DNA from: Whalleya microplaca
Lineage: Eukaryota; Ascomycota; Sordariomycetes; Xylariales; Xylariaceae
Assembly (NCBI GenBank): GCA_022497155.1
Contig: MU385754.1
Span: forward strand, 310,001 to 374,000
Direction: 5' to 3'
Length of the DNA: 64,000 bases
Shown here: positions 11,683 through 22,831 of the stretch, piece after piece
Position numbering within the stretch: position 1 is the stretch's first letter
How the letters are laid out: each line of letters opens with the position of its first letter
Translations under genes and position numbers: made by a program
Notes under the pieces: generated by a model
Databases searched by the model: none
Told to the model about the DNA's origin: nothing
The model's input: only the letters and a program-made list of their open reading frames with translations

Positions 11683-12612
11683 TAATGGTCACAGCATTTA
11701 GAACCATAGCTCCTTTTCACATATCGGCTGACTCGAACATGTTATGGTATCTTGGCTGCCTATTAGGCTATTACGAAGCCTCTTCACTAAAGAATAAAAT
11801 GAATGACAATTGTACCCTCTGGATAGTCAATATCGATTAGCTCTTTGAGTTTGCTATTTCTTGCTCAAAGCAATTCTCGGTAGAAGAAGCCGTGTATGTA
11901 AGTAGCAGTCATCTTGAAGGTGGACTGACCATACTTATTCTGTACTACCTAGTTGTATACGGGCTTTGGTGGTTTACTTCTATTACTGCAGTTGGAAAAT
12001 GATGCAGCACTATGCCTTTTTGATCTTGAAAGTCCTTTGGAAAGACTAGTACATATAGTTAGTGAGGCTAGAAGTTGACTAGGCTGACAATAGTATCCCT
12101 GCGATACGCTGAAATACCACGTGGTAGGTAGCACAGTCGTCGAATCCCAGCCCCTGTAACACACTGTAATTTCTCCCATTGGTGGACACTTCTATTTATT
12201 TCACTCTTGCCTTGCGACATCAGATCATGGACTTTATAGAAATCGGTCTAAAATATGACGGCTGATCTCGTAAAGTTTCAGTTAAATTTTACGTTGATAG
12301 TTACTAGCCTATTCCAGAAATATTTGTTTTAAATGTGGTGATGGTCGGATCAGATCAGCTCAGATAGACTTTGATCCAAGGGGATATTATGGCCTGTAAC
12401 TGATCAAGCCGTTGCTTCACTGCCGAGCCAATGAGCTCTGGTTACAATAACAGGACACTAGATATATGGGAATGGACTTTCTTCACTATAAATATTGCAG
12501 CATACCCGACATATATGAATTTGGTACCAGGCTTGGAAGCATTCAAGAATATATACATTGTTTCCTTCAATCTGCCCTTGAGTAATTGTCTGTGAACTCA
12601 GCAATCGCCAAA
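11683..12612. other. Intergenic region with expansin promoter
   Basis: 930 bp of AT-rich sequence. The only clear signal is TATAAAT at 12487-12493, 120 bp before the expansin-like start. A short antisense ORF (11949-12179) has no family features and was not accepted. Confidence 0.55.
12487..12493 (+). promoter_or_regulatory. TATA box of the expansin-like gene
   Basis: TATAAAT is followed by a CT-rich leader and an AAA-ATG start context at 12613. The spacing of 120 bp fits a TATA-driven, strongly regulated secreted-protein gene. Confidence 0.45.
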
Positions 12613-13371
12613 ATGAGAGTATACGAAGCCTTTATGTCCACCTGGGCAATGTCTATTGCCTTGGTTCAAACTTCTTTACCCATGGTACGTTCGCAGTCTT
12701 CTAAACCGATCACGGGAACATCGACCTTTTATGGCGGCAACTTGCACGGCGGAACGTGTTCCTTCGCGACCTACACTCTACCATCTGGTATCTACGGTAC
12801 CGCCTTTTCAGGATCAGCATGGAAGACGGGAGGTAACTGCGGTGCCTGTCTTCAAGTGACAGGGCCGCGCGGGAACTCAATCAAAGTAATGGTGAGACTT
12901 TTCACTCCCTCCCCTAGAACATAGACTCTTTGACCGGGCAAGAACGACTGATCCTTATAGATTGTGGACAAATGTCCGGAGTGCAGCGAAGGCCACCTAG
13001 ATCTCTTCCAGGATGCCTTCAAGGTCCTCCAGCCCTCGTCTAGCGACCCCGTCGCTACGTCGTACACCTATGTACCCTGCGGCATTACATCTCCACTGGT
13101 GCTGCATGCCAAATCGGGGGCTTCCCAGTATTGGTTTTCAATGCAGGTCATTAACCATAACCAGCCTGTCTCAACGCTTGAGGTCAGCACCGACGGCGGC
13201 AAGACCTGGCAAGGGACTACGCGGGTAGACTATGGGTATTTCGAGAAGTCTAGCGGGTTTGGAGTTGCAACGGTCGACATTCGCGTCACGAGCACCTCCG
13301 GGAAGACCATCGTGGTGAAGAACTTCACTGTTAAGTCAGATGCGCAAGTCACAGCAGGCTCGAACTTTTAG
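12613..13371 (+). CDS. Secreted expansin-like protein (DPBB plus CBM63-like domain)
   Basis: Two exons, 12613-12891 and 12961-13371, joined in phase 0 across a 69-bp intron; 229 aa. A hydrophobic N-terminus is the probable secretion signal. Residues about 35-130 form the six-stranded double-psi beta-barrel: STFYGGNLHGGTCSFATY, NCGACLQVTGPRG and IVDKCPECSEGHLDL, the last holding the Asp conserved in expansins. The C-terminal half (about 135-229) matches the expansin carbohydrate-binding domain, with aromatic residues in SQYWFSMQVINH, STDGGKTWQGT and DYGYFE. Expansins loosen cellulose non-hydrolytically. The two-domain architecture argues against a single-domain cerato-platanin or RlpA protein. 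It is the last member of the run of carbohydrate-active genes that starts at 4.3 kb. Confidence 0.9.
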
Positions 13372-15298
13372 ACTCCATTACAATTCCTTTACTTGAACGA
13401 TTTCACCAAGGGGAGGTTGTTTCTATCTCTGGTTAGGGGAAGTATTGATATAGAGCCCAGATCAGCTATCGGCATAGAACTAGGAAACCAGGAGCACAGT
13501 ATTTTATTGAGGTGGAGCTAGAAGGGGGTGTTCACACTCGTTCATCGTCACTTTCATATTCCCTATTATAGAGACTTCTGTGTTTTTATTGCTCCTTTGA
13601 GGTTATTTTATCTTGAATGGCATATTAAACCGATGTCGTCCCATGTATATCTCAAATCAAAATCTACACATGGATGTGAACATAACTCCCTGTACGTACT
13701 TTGTGTACGTCTAACTCGAGTTCAGTATTTCTACCACATTGAGGCCTTGTTATTCTGTCTAACCGCCTCTAAAAGTTCCAATGGACGAGGTGATTTCGAC
13801 TATGGACAAAAGAACTAAAAACAAGGAGAGTCGTACGGATGGTAGGATCAATAAATTTAAGTCTAGTCATGGCTTCTTAGCAAGTTGTTATCATGCAGAA
13901 CTCTCTATACGCAAATGTAGATGTGGCTTCTGCCTTTATATAGGACACTTACCAATTTTCCTAGATATAATCTATCACCGAAAGGCTAAAGAGGCACCAG
14001 TCAACAATTATACGCAACTACGTTGAGATAATCGGTAATTAAATAGTAGCAGATACAAATGTATCACATGAACAATATACTGAGCAACAGCCCTCCGAAA
14101 CGCCGGAAATACCCTGAACCACTTGCTGCACTCGCACTAAGAACTGCGGTTATCAGGTAGTTTATAGTCCTCCAAATTATATGTACCACAATTTAGGTAC
14201 AGTCAATGAATCACTACCTTAACACGGTGGTAAGCACCATAAAGCTAGTTGTCTCATAAGCAATGATCACAGGAGAAGTTAGGAATAACACTGTGCTGTT
14301 GATCTGTGGTCATCGCTTCACCAATAATTTCATCGAGGCTGTGGATGAATTTATGTACCGCTTGTGATGAGTATAAAGTACTTAGAGTTGAACGGATGCA
14401 TTCGCTATACATTTTGATGTTAGTGCTACAAAGGATAAACTGCTCACTTGAGTCTCAATCTGAAGTTGGAATTTTATTCTCGACGGACGCCAAAGATGTA
14501 AGAAGTAATTTGACAGTTCTAGTCTATGATAGGAGTCAAAGCTAGTCTAGATGACCTAGCAGGTGCTAGACTTGACTAGCAACTAATAAACAATGTCAGG
14601 ACCCACCACACCTTTTCACCCCCAGATTAGTGGATGATATGTACGGATAAGGAATTGTTTATATTTCTTAACCCCAGATATCCCAAGTACGATACCTTTC
14701 TGTAGGTGTTGTGGAGAGAGTGTTGCAACACAATTCAAATTACAACAATCATTAGCAAGATCCTCACTACTCTTTCGCTTACATCAGCTCTTGGCGAAAT
14801 GACAACACGGCATTCACAACGAATGGTTTACATTTGAAGCTCTACATCCTAGTAATAACTTAGTAAACCGTTACTCTCCAATGCATGTAGGACATGCTTC
14901 CAGTTTTAGAGTCATCGATGTCACCTACTAGTGAGAGTATGCTGCTGCAGCTTCCACGCCACATTAGCTGGTTGGTCATTCTTCGGACGGTATGGTATGA
15001 CCAATTGGTCGCTTATGATAGAGGCGCCTACTGACTCTGTTGTCTTATCTGCGAGTCTCATTTAAGGGGAGCCCTATCAGATATCTTGTACATAGTACAC
15101 GGGCGGGGAAGATAACCAGCTTTGGCGTGAGCTGAAACTAACGTACATGGAGTATCCTGATACATAGAAAGAGTAGATGAGATAAGGTAATAATGGGTAG
15201 TCCTTCGCAGTTTATTGATAAATATAGGTATGCCTGTAGTTTCGCCCATTTCTACTTCACCTATGTCAAACTTTATCAGTGCGAGGACCGAATGATCA
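13372..15298. other. Intergenic region with one copy of a dispersed repeat
   Basis: 1.9 kb of AT-rich DNA with several short ORFs that lack any family signature. It contains, around 13630-13710, a diverged copy of a sequence that recurs at about 18270-18350. No tRNA or coding exon was recognised. Confidence 0.5.
13688..13708 (+). repeat. Dispersed repeat, copy 1
   Basis: A 21-bp core is identical to 18329-18349. Weaker similarity extends upstream (a block with 'CGATGTCGTCCCATGTATAT' here against a related block near 18276) and a few tens of bases downstream. Both copies are in the same orientation, 4.6 kb apart, flanking the APC permease. Confidence 0.55.
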
Positions 15299-17294
15299 AT
15301 GCTTGACCATTCATCGGCAATGGGGCCTATTGACGAGAAAGTATCGGCAGGAGGACGCCCCGGTACCGCAGACGATGACCATGGAAAGCCACAACTTGGA
15401 ACGGTGCATGACGTCCAGAATCTTACTTTGCTCGGCTATAAGCCAGAATTGCAGCGCAACCGCTCCATGTTCACATTACTATTCCAGTCTCTAGCCATCG
15501 CTGCAGTGAGTATGATATTCAGTGTGAATGAACATATACTTACGATATGTTAAGATACCGTACGGCTTTGGTGGCCCTCTGATTAGTGCTATCTACGGAG
15601 GTGGTGAGTCGGGGGCCCCCTTACAGCTCCCAAATCGCGATGTTAACCTTTGCTAGGACAACTTCCAATGTTCTTAGGGTGGATAGTAGTCTTGATACTT
15701 TCTGAATGCATTGCCCTATCACTCAGCGAGCTGGCTTCCCGATATCCGACCTCTGCCGGGCCATATTACTGGTCCTTCCAACTAGCTAATCCGAAATATC
15801 GAACCATTCTCTCCTTCATTACAGGTTGGACCTGGTTGATTGGGAACTGGACTATAACATTGTCTGTCAACTTTGGGTTTGCGTCTATGCTTGCAGCAGC
15901 AGTGAGTCTTTATCATCCAGACTTCGCTGTAGAAGCATGGCAATTACTACTTATCTTCTACGCAATATGCATTCTCACCTTCTTCTTGGTTGCGTTCGGA
16001 AACAAGTTGCTGCCTATGGTTGACACAATATGTGCTGTATTCACCGCAATTAGCATCTTAGTCACCTGCATTGCTGTGTCCGTGAAAGCAGATGTCGGGC
16101 GGCATTCCCCAAGTTATACTTTAGTACGCAAACCCCGATGTGATTCCAGCATAGACACGCATGTCTGAAACTAACTATATTCCCAGGGCCATTATGATAA
16201 CTCATTATCTGGCTGGGGTAACTTCTCCTTTTGGATTGGCACATTACCTTCGGCTTATACGTGAGTCTATTCTGTAGATACTACTTCTATCTAAATTCGT
16301 GTTCTCGGCAAAGTCTAACTCGTAGTCGCTCAGCTTCTCCGCTATTGGAATGATATCTTCAATGGCCGAAGAATGCGGGAACCCAACTGTTAAGTTACCG
16401 AAAGCCATATCCTTGTGCGTACCCGTTGGAGGTATCGCGGGTCTGTTCTTTGTAAGTGAGCGATTCTCCATGCTGTGGGAAGATAGGCAGCACAACAAAC
16501 GCATGCGATTGCTAATAGGTGCCTGATTAAACAGATAATTCCTCTTTGTGCCACATTGCCAGCCCTAACGGACATTCTTGATGCGCCGGTATCACAAGCG
16601 CTACCATATATCTTTGGTATAGTGATGGGGTCCCCTGGAGGCGGCCTAGCTCTGACCATTCTCGTTCTTATCATCACATTGTTCTGTTCTATTTCCATTA
16701 CTGTTGCAGCATCAAGGTGCACCTGGGCTTTTGCACGTGACAAAGCGATCCCGCTCGCTCGCCTCTGGTCGAAAATCGACGAACGACATGGCACACCTAT
16801 ATGGGCACTTGTACTGACAACCGTCATTCAAATGCTCCTGGGTTTGATAAACCTTGGATCTTCATCCGCGTTTCTGGCCTTCGCCTCCGTTGGTGTCATC
16901 TCCCTTGCCGTGTCGTATGGAATACCTATTACCATATCTTTAGTCTACCGCCGCAGGGAAGTCAATGCCGCTAAGTGGACTATGGGAAGGACCGTAGGAC
17001 CATTGGTAAATCTGCTGGCAGTGGCCTGGATTGCCTTTGAAGTGGTTCTATTTTCTATGCCTACTGCTTTGCCAGTAACAGAGGTCAGCATGAACTATGC
17101 TATTGTAGTTTTCGTTGCCTTCATGGCCCTCAGTGCGTTATGGTATGGAATTTACGCACGAAAGGGTAAGTGTCATGATCTACTATGTTCATTGAGATTG
17201 GCTCGCTTTTTACTAGACATAATGCTGACAAAGTATGAAATTACTAGTTTATCGTGGCCCACCAGAGTCTGACGGTCTTACCGTTGATTCCTGA
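15299..17294 (+). CDS. APC-superfamily amino acid / GABA / choline permease
   Basis: Seven exons inferred: 15299-15505, 15555-15603, 15657-16123, 16187-16260, 16334-16451, 16535-17165, 17248-17294 (530 aa; all phases agree). The cytosolic N-terminus is followed by the signature LLGYKPELQRNRSMFTLLFQSLAI-IPYGFG. Then come helix blocks typical of fungal APC permeases: SLSELASRYPTSAGPYYW, the GWTWLIGNW segment, FSAIGMISSMAEECGNPTVKLPKAI and the late helices with SRCTWAFARDKAIP. About 12 membrane helices are expected. It is a plasma-membrane importer of an amino acid, GABA or choline-type substrate; which one cannot be decided. The first ATG at 15292 runs into TGA after three codons, so 15299 is used. 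An alternative in-frame Met lies seven codons in. Confidence 0.9.
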
Positions 17295-18811
17295 TCGAAT
17301 ATGGCACTTGAGACTGTCTTCATGTCTTAAGTTGTGGTATTGCCTATGAATGATGCATGGGAGCGGCTGTATGTGCAATGATTCAGAGATACAGGTTCGC
17401 CATTCGGAGGGTATTAGAGTTCATGTGTTATAGACTGTACAGGAAGTAAGGCCATGCTATCGAATACATAGGTACTATAACTCATGGCTCTCGAAGTAGA
17501 TACGTAAAGCATCACCTCTGTATTTCCAAGAAAGATATTGAATCAGACCAGGCTAGAAGTAATTGAGATCAGTTGTGTATGGTTTTGGGCTTATCTCTAG
17601 CTCTTGGCTCTCCGAGGATAGCGGATATAACAGAAACTATCGATAGAGTTCACCACTATGCCGGGAAGGGGCTTTACCATTATGGGATTCCCGACTGAGT
17701 ACCGATCCGGCACTCTGGTTCAATCGGCCTCACTACCAAGGATCTAGTCTAGTTAATTGAGATCCCCACGTGTGTTCCTGCACAAGCTTGCCCGCTCTAT
17801 ACACGAATGGGGTCGAGAAAGAGGTCACTCTACGAAAGAAACTTTTCGTCCCCTCGGTCGAATCATGCCACCACTTATACTAAGTGCTCTGTATGCTAAT
17901 GCCCATAGTCTGAAAAGCTATAGCTTACAGCTGCTAAGTCGCAGTCGAGCCGCGCCATCACCCACCAAAATGTTCATGATCGGGGCGAACCTGTGGAACT
18001 GGCTTATCCGACTGCCGAAAGTCAATTCGGTAGCCGGCCATTCTTTCTATGTTCGGTCTAGCGGTCTCCCCTATAAAGTTGATTAATTGGTACCTGGCAG
18101 CCCCGGTCATGCAACCACTCATGTAACTCTCCGACCGACAGCCTGCTTTTATGGGGTTCAGGTGGATTTATTGGATAAACAATGTGTCTATTAATTGTAA
18201 GTGTGACACCTGATATTTATATCCGTCCCTTTACCACCCCTTTGAAATTAATGCATCGTGACTGGCATACATTACCGACATATTCCTATGTCTAAATCAC
18301 AAATATGCACATGAACATTACCAGAATGCCCTGTACGTACTTTGTGTACATAGTTATTGTATGTGTAATTGTCATTTGAGTGCTGACGTGATCGATACTA
18401 GTCAATTGGACCTTGTAACTGTCTGAATGATCTTCTCCCAATGAGTGAGGAGATCTTACTTAAATATAGAGCTTCTCTGATTTTTGCGGTCCCGGCACTG
18501 GGGGTAACACATGACCTAGGGGTCTATGGTACGTTAGGATGGCAAAACAAAAGATATCAAGAAACATCACTGAGTTACCCGGGGATGACAGTCGTTCTTG
18601 ACGGGTTTTATCCTTCCCCGGAGTTTGTACGCTATTTTACGCATAATTAATATGATTTCAGTTTATATAAACAGAAGGAAACATAGAGGCCAGCAGGAGG
18701 GCCAATTTCAACTTTAAAGCTAAAACAATGGAGATAAACTAGATAAGTTGGTCCTTAAATACACTGTATGTATTTGGCGATTAACTAAAATTCATTCGGA
18801 GCCATCTGAAG
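17295..18811. other. Convergent intergenic region with dispersed repeat copy 2
   Basis: 1.5 kb between the 3' ends of the permease (+) and the flavin monooxygenase (-). Short ORFs at 17757-18086 and 18441-18650 show no family features. The second copy of the dispersed repeat lies near 18270-18350. Confidence 0.5.
18329..18349 (+). repeat. Dispersed repeat, copy 2
   Basis: Identical over 21 bp to 13688-13708, within a longer, more diverged stretch of similarity. No flanking duplication was identified. It may be the relic of a transposable element. Confidence 0.55.
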
Positions 18812-20740
18812 TTAGAAATAGGTTTTGTTAAGGCCTTTCTCAACTGCAGCAATCTGCAATGCGAGGGGTGCAGAAAACTGCCGGGACCACATGAAACTCC
18901 CTGTCATGTACCAGAAGCCTGGAATGCCAGTTGGGCGCCACCACTAAGAGACTTTTGTGAGCATGGATCGGCTTAATGTTGCTAGCTTGGAATTGGAAGG
19001 CTACTTACCCCGTCTCGCTCCCCTTCTTCATCCAACAACCCAAAGTTCGGCATCTTCTCCGTAACCTCTCGTCCCAGAACTTGCTCGACACTCCGAATGT
19101 TTCGGTGGTATCCAGTAGCCAGTACGACAACATCAGCTTCGAGGTTCTTCCCATCGGCGAGTGTGAGGCCGTTTTCGGTAAACTCCTTTATGCCCTCTTC
19201 GCATCTGTGAATCTTGATCCGCCCATCGATGATCATCTGATTTGCTCCCTGGTCGATGTAGAAGCGACCCCCCTTTATAAGCTGGTGGTCCGCCAGGCCG
19301 TATCCATCCTCCCCCGTTAGTATTGCGAGCCCGGCCGCTCTCAACCCATCTAACATGGCCTTGTCAAACGCAGCCATTGCTTGGGTTAGGCCGATGCTCA
19401 TGGTCCGGATGAGAGACAACGGTATGGCATTTCCTACTAGATCCGCGTCTTCAGTGCTTAGCTCTGGCATATTCCATAGTGCAAGCTGAAGAGCCTCCAT
19501 TGACTCTACTGATATTGAGAATATCGGATGCTGTTGTATCATAGACACTTCCTTTGCCCCCGAAGAGGTGAAGTCTTGGGCGATGTCGTGCGCGCTGGGA
19601 CCGGCGCCGACGACGACCACTCTCTTGTGACGAACGTCGGGTACTTGGCGCGCAGATCGGTGCTCGACGGAGTGATAAATTTCTCCCTTAAATGATTCCT
19701 GACCAGCGAACTCTGGGATGATCGGCTCATCACTGAACGACCCTGTAGCAAGGACTACATGTCGAGGGGAGAACTCTTTCGTGCCCTCTTGACTTTCTAC
19801 TTGAACTCGGTATATCTGCTTCGACTTGTCGTAGCCAAGTTTAGTCAATTTTGTGTTCAAGAGGATGTCGAGGCCCATTAGTTGCCCATAATGTTCCAAG
19901 AAATTGGCGACCTGGTCTTTGCCTAACCATCTCGGCCAATTTCCGGGTAGCTTCAAGAATGGGTAATGGTCCGTATACGTCGGCGTATTTAGAGTGAGTG
20001 ACTCGTATCTAGTTCTCCACGAGTCACCTAATCGAGGGTGCTTGTCGATGAGTAAGGTGCGAAGGCCCAAATGTTCTAAGCGAGCACCCAAAGCAAGCCC
20101 GGCTTGTGCTGTAATGCAAGTAAGTATTGAGAGTTAAGTCGGTGTACGACTTACCTGCGCCGACAATCAACACCTGCGGATTCTCCTGGTTTGAACTAAC
20201 ATGCCCGTTGGTAGACGGAGAATGGTTCAACCGGGCCGTTGCAGCTGGATTTCGCATCCTTCGAGCCTCCAGTTCTTTTTGATAGTCAAGGCTCTCCAGC
20301 TGAGTAAAGATAGTCCATGCCTTCCAGGTGTGTTCGTCCACATTGGCAAGCTTCAGAAGCCCTCGGCCTTCGCCATGTTGATTCTTGAACGTGAATCCCG
20401 ATTGAATCCACATCATTCCGGCGATGTCCAAAAAGATAGGTTTCAGACCACCCAACTTAATAATTTGTAGGTTTCCAAAGTGACAGGCGGCACTGAGAAG
20501 GTATTTACTAATTTCAGCTTGTCCATATTTAGATCTGAAGTCCCATGTAAGACCAAGAATGTCCCGCCACCAACAGTCTTCGATAAAAAGATCAGACAGA
20601 TTATCGAATGAGTTCCTAATAAAAAGATCTTGTAGTTGAGACAGCCAGGTGCCAACTATCTTTTCGGCGTCAATTTTGTCGCGATTAATCCCGCTATGAA
20701 GGGTCAGCGTTGGAATTGAAGGAAGAGGAGTCCCGTCCAT
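18812..20740 (-). CDS. FAD-dependent flavin monooxygenase with N-terminal NTF2-like domain
   Basis: Exons on the minus strand: 20740-20155, 20108-19009 and 18943-18812; 605 aa. Residues about 30-180 resemble an NTF2/SnoaL-like fold (AEKIVGTWLSQLQDLFIRNS..DLFIEDCWWRDILGLTWDF). The FMO module follows: a first dinucleotide motif VGAAQAG (about 193-199), LGDSWRTRYESL, the FMO fingerprint FKGEIYHS (about 334), a second Rossmann motif VVVVGAGPSAHD (about 358) and LATGYHRN. The short last exon supplies the family ending (WRPTGIPGFWYMTGSFMWSRQFS). The reaction is NAD(P)H-dependent oxygenation of a small, probably soft-nucleophile substrate. The first motif has Ala where many members have Gly. Similar two-domain FMOs are common in ascomycetes. 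Confidence 0.9.
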
Positions 20741-21403
20741 TGCTGAAGAAAACGATATAACAAACTTTAACGAAACACGTATTATGAAAATATAGCTTTA
20801 ATACTATAAATGTTAGAAAGCTGAGTGCACTATGCCAAGGGTAGTATTTACGCTTGCACGGATTTATAGTTCATATATAAGTGCTTATAGTCATGAACAG
20901 CCATCATTAGAGAGCGATAACGGGCATTCATTTAGACTATACGGAAAATATTACCTCTCGAATTCCTATCAAATGCTTGTTACTACATAATACATTTCAC
21001 ATGATCAACCTTGTTATCTCCTCCTTTTAAGCCTAGGGCTGATAGGTGATTCATCAATGCCAAGGAGGTTCTCCGAGAAAAGGACTTTTGTATATCGGCT
21101 CACCAAGATCATCGGAAAGCCTTTCCTTTTTATACTTCACTTCTATCCGTAGTGTTCTTTTAATGTTCCATTGGGCAGGGATGAGATAAGGATCATATGA
21201 TCTGTGTGATTGATTAGATGAGATTGATAAGATTATTCGAGGAGCCTGCCTGATCATCAGGGTTTTCAAAAAGTGCCTTCCGTTTAGGAATGGGAATTGT
21301 TGCAAGGGGGTGTGGGGGGCGGAGAATAAAGGCCACTGAAAAGACATTTATTATTTCAATAGTACCCACTTTCAATAGTATACTAAAATTCCTGCGAAAA
21401 AAG
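20741..21403. other. Intergenic region, FMO promoter and repeat-island edge
   Basis: About 660 bp of AT-rich DNA upstream of the flavin monooxygenase, leading into the repeat island. No coding exon was recognised. Confidence 0.5.
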
Positions 21404-21621
21404 ATGGCTACTAACCACTACACACCTCCAGTAGCACCTTTGATAACCAGACCGCGGCGGTTCAAGAGGAGGCGGTCTATACAGAGTTAGGGATCATGGC
21501 CACATTAGAGGAATTCAGCATGGCAGAGGCAGAGGCCGTGGACCCTCAACGCTAGAAGGATTAACGTATGATGCCGTCAGGCGGCTCTTAGACCTTCAAC
21601 GAGATATGATAGCTACTAGTT

Positions 21622-21657
<36 letters not shown>

Positions 21658-21786
21658 GAGACTAAGGGTTACAGATGGCTAAGTAGATGTTACAGGACTA
21701 GAGCCTATTAAGGCAGTCGGATTAACTAGCTGCTTAAGCGCCGATCGTAAGCTTTGTTGGCGCCACGGACCAGCAACATGCCTGTA
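21404..21786 (+). pseudogene. Degenerate gag-like retroelement ORF with RIP-like stop codons
   Basis: ATG at 21404 opens MATNHYTPPVAPLITRPRRF, then after a frame change the sequence reads GRGRGRGPSTLEGLTYDAVRRLLDLQRDM, a (CAG)11 glutamine tract, QMAK-MLQD-SLLRQSD-LAA-AP and IVSFVGATDQQ. Six in-frame stops (21621, 21663, 21684, 21699, 21723, 21735) are all TAA or TAG and sit where a Gln-rich chain would have CAA or CAG. That is the signature of C-to-T change as in RIP. Assignment to a gag-type protein is an inference from composition, not a homology match. The ORF ends abruptly just before the TIR element. Confidence 0.5.
21624..21656 (+). repeat. (CAG)11 microsatellite
   Basis: Eleven perfect CAG units inside the degenerate gag-like frame, encoding polyglutamine in that frame. 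None of the CAGs is mutated although neighbouring Gln positions are TAA/TAG, suggesting the tract expanded after the mutations. Confidence 0.95.
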
Positions 21787-21804
21787 TGTACGCTAGTAGC
21801 CGAT

Positions 21805-22067
21805 CAGGCGGAATCCGAAATAAAATTACCACAGCTCCGGATTTGATCCTACCATCAAGATATGGTCACAATAGAAATGAAAACAACTTTACTATAATCA
21901 AACGTAACATAAGAAAAAAGATATTCCCAAATAGAGCCTTGGATTCACTATTTAGTAGTGTAAGATAAAATTAATCTCATTATCACTAGTATTGAGAAAA
22001 TTGGAAGCAAAAGTGCTACTATAAAGCCGCTGTTAAGCTATGGTAATTTTATTTCGGATTCCGCCTG
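21805..22067. mobile_element. 263-bp non-autonomous TIR element (MITE-like)
   Basis: Terminal inverted repeats of 32 bp (21805-21836 and 22036-22067) match with one mismatch; they start CAGGCGGAATCCG and end CGGATTCCGCCTG. The interior is about 200 bp, AT-rich, without coding capacity. No convincing target-site duplication was found at the borders. The element abuts the degenerate gag-like ORF. Superfamily cannot be assigned from the ends alone. Confidence 0.75.
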
Positions 22068-22271
22068 CCCATACAGTATATAAAGGTGTCAGTAAACACC
22101 TATATAGCAGGGGGAGCTTAAGGTGCCTTGCTATGTGGTTGTTTTTTGACGGCTTTTTGCGGTGTTAGCGATACTTGTTAACTTTTTCTTATATTATAAT
22201 TAGATTTCTTCTCTTTCACTTTTTCCTCTTTATTGTTAATTATATATAATATTAAGCTTTATTATAGCAGC

Positions 22272-22289
22272 TGATGGATGTATGTTAGT
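22272..22289 (+). repeat. Direct repeat, copy 1
   Basis: Eighteen bases identical to 22832-22849, followed in both places by diverged but alignable sequence (CTGCT, GGATGGT, CCT-rich, TATACC/TATATCC blocks) for some 70-100 bp. This could be paired ends of a small element or two fragments of one family. Confidence 0.55.
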
Positions 22290-22733
22290 GCTGCTAAAGG
22301 ATGGTTGTCCTGCCTCCTATATTGCCTCTTATACCCCCTAGCCTCATATATCATATACCCCGGCTCTAGTGGAAAGCCCAATGCCCTTATTGGTACCGGC
22401 GACCTTTATTTGCGACCTCCAGATTCCTCCAGATCTGCCCTAGTACCCATCTCCGGCGTGCGGTTACCGGAACTTCGCCGCAAGCTAGTCCATTGGTCGG
22501 CTTTCCTAAGTGCTATTAGTTTCGTAGTAGTTAGTTAGTAAACGTCCCTCTTATTCGTTTGACGGCATTACGTCTTGCTGGAGGTGACGTCAAGAAGTAT
22601 ATAGGTCGGTTCGCTGACGGCGTGTAAGTGAGTGTATGCCGTTTGAGTGTGTCGGCTGCCGGCGCCGTTTGAGTGAGGGGAAGCGTGGTATCTGGCTACC
22701 GGGTCTTCGCCAGAAAACCACTGTCAAGAGGTG

Positions 22734-22813
22734 CGAATCGAACCCGACCGTATTAGTTGTAGTTTGGTTTAGTTTGTTGCGGCCGTTAATTCAGGGCTCT
22801 GCCGCTTGAGCTA
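22734..22813 (-). repeat. tRNA-like / SINE-like fragment with Pol III A and B boxes
   Basis: On the minus strand, TAGCTCAAGCGG (22813-22802) fits the A-box/D-arm consensus and is followed by the matching D-stem GAGC. GGTTCGATTCG (22744-22734) fits the B box (GWTCRANNC) exactly. The boxes are 69 bp apart. A complete cloverleaf does not form: the T-stem pairs poorly and no 3' half of the anticodon stem is evident. A tRNA-derived SINE head or degraded tRNA is more likely than a working tRNA. Confidence 0.45.
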
Positions 22814-22831
22814 AAGCAGGTGCTACCATTT

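Noticed and set aside
17757..18650. ORFs of 109 and 69 codons between the permease and FMO
   Set aside because: No recognisable motif; they lie between two converging genes and overlap repeat debris.
21621..21737. Glutamine-reassigned TAA/TAG codons
   Set aside because: Other genes in the window end at TAA or TAG, so the code is standard; mutation of Gln codons is the simpler explanation.
22278..22538. 86-codon ORF in the repeat island
   Set aside because: Starts inside a repeated sequence and shows no gag, pol or transposase motif.
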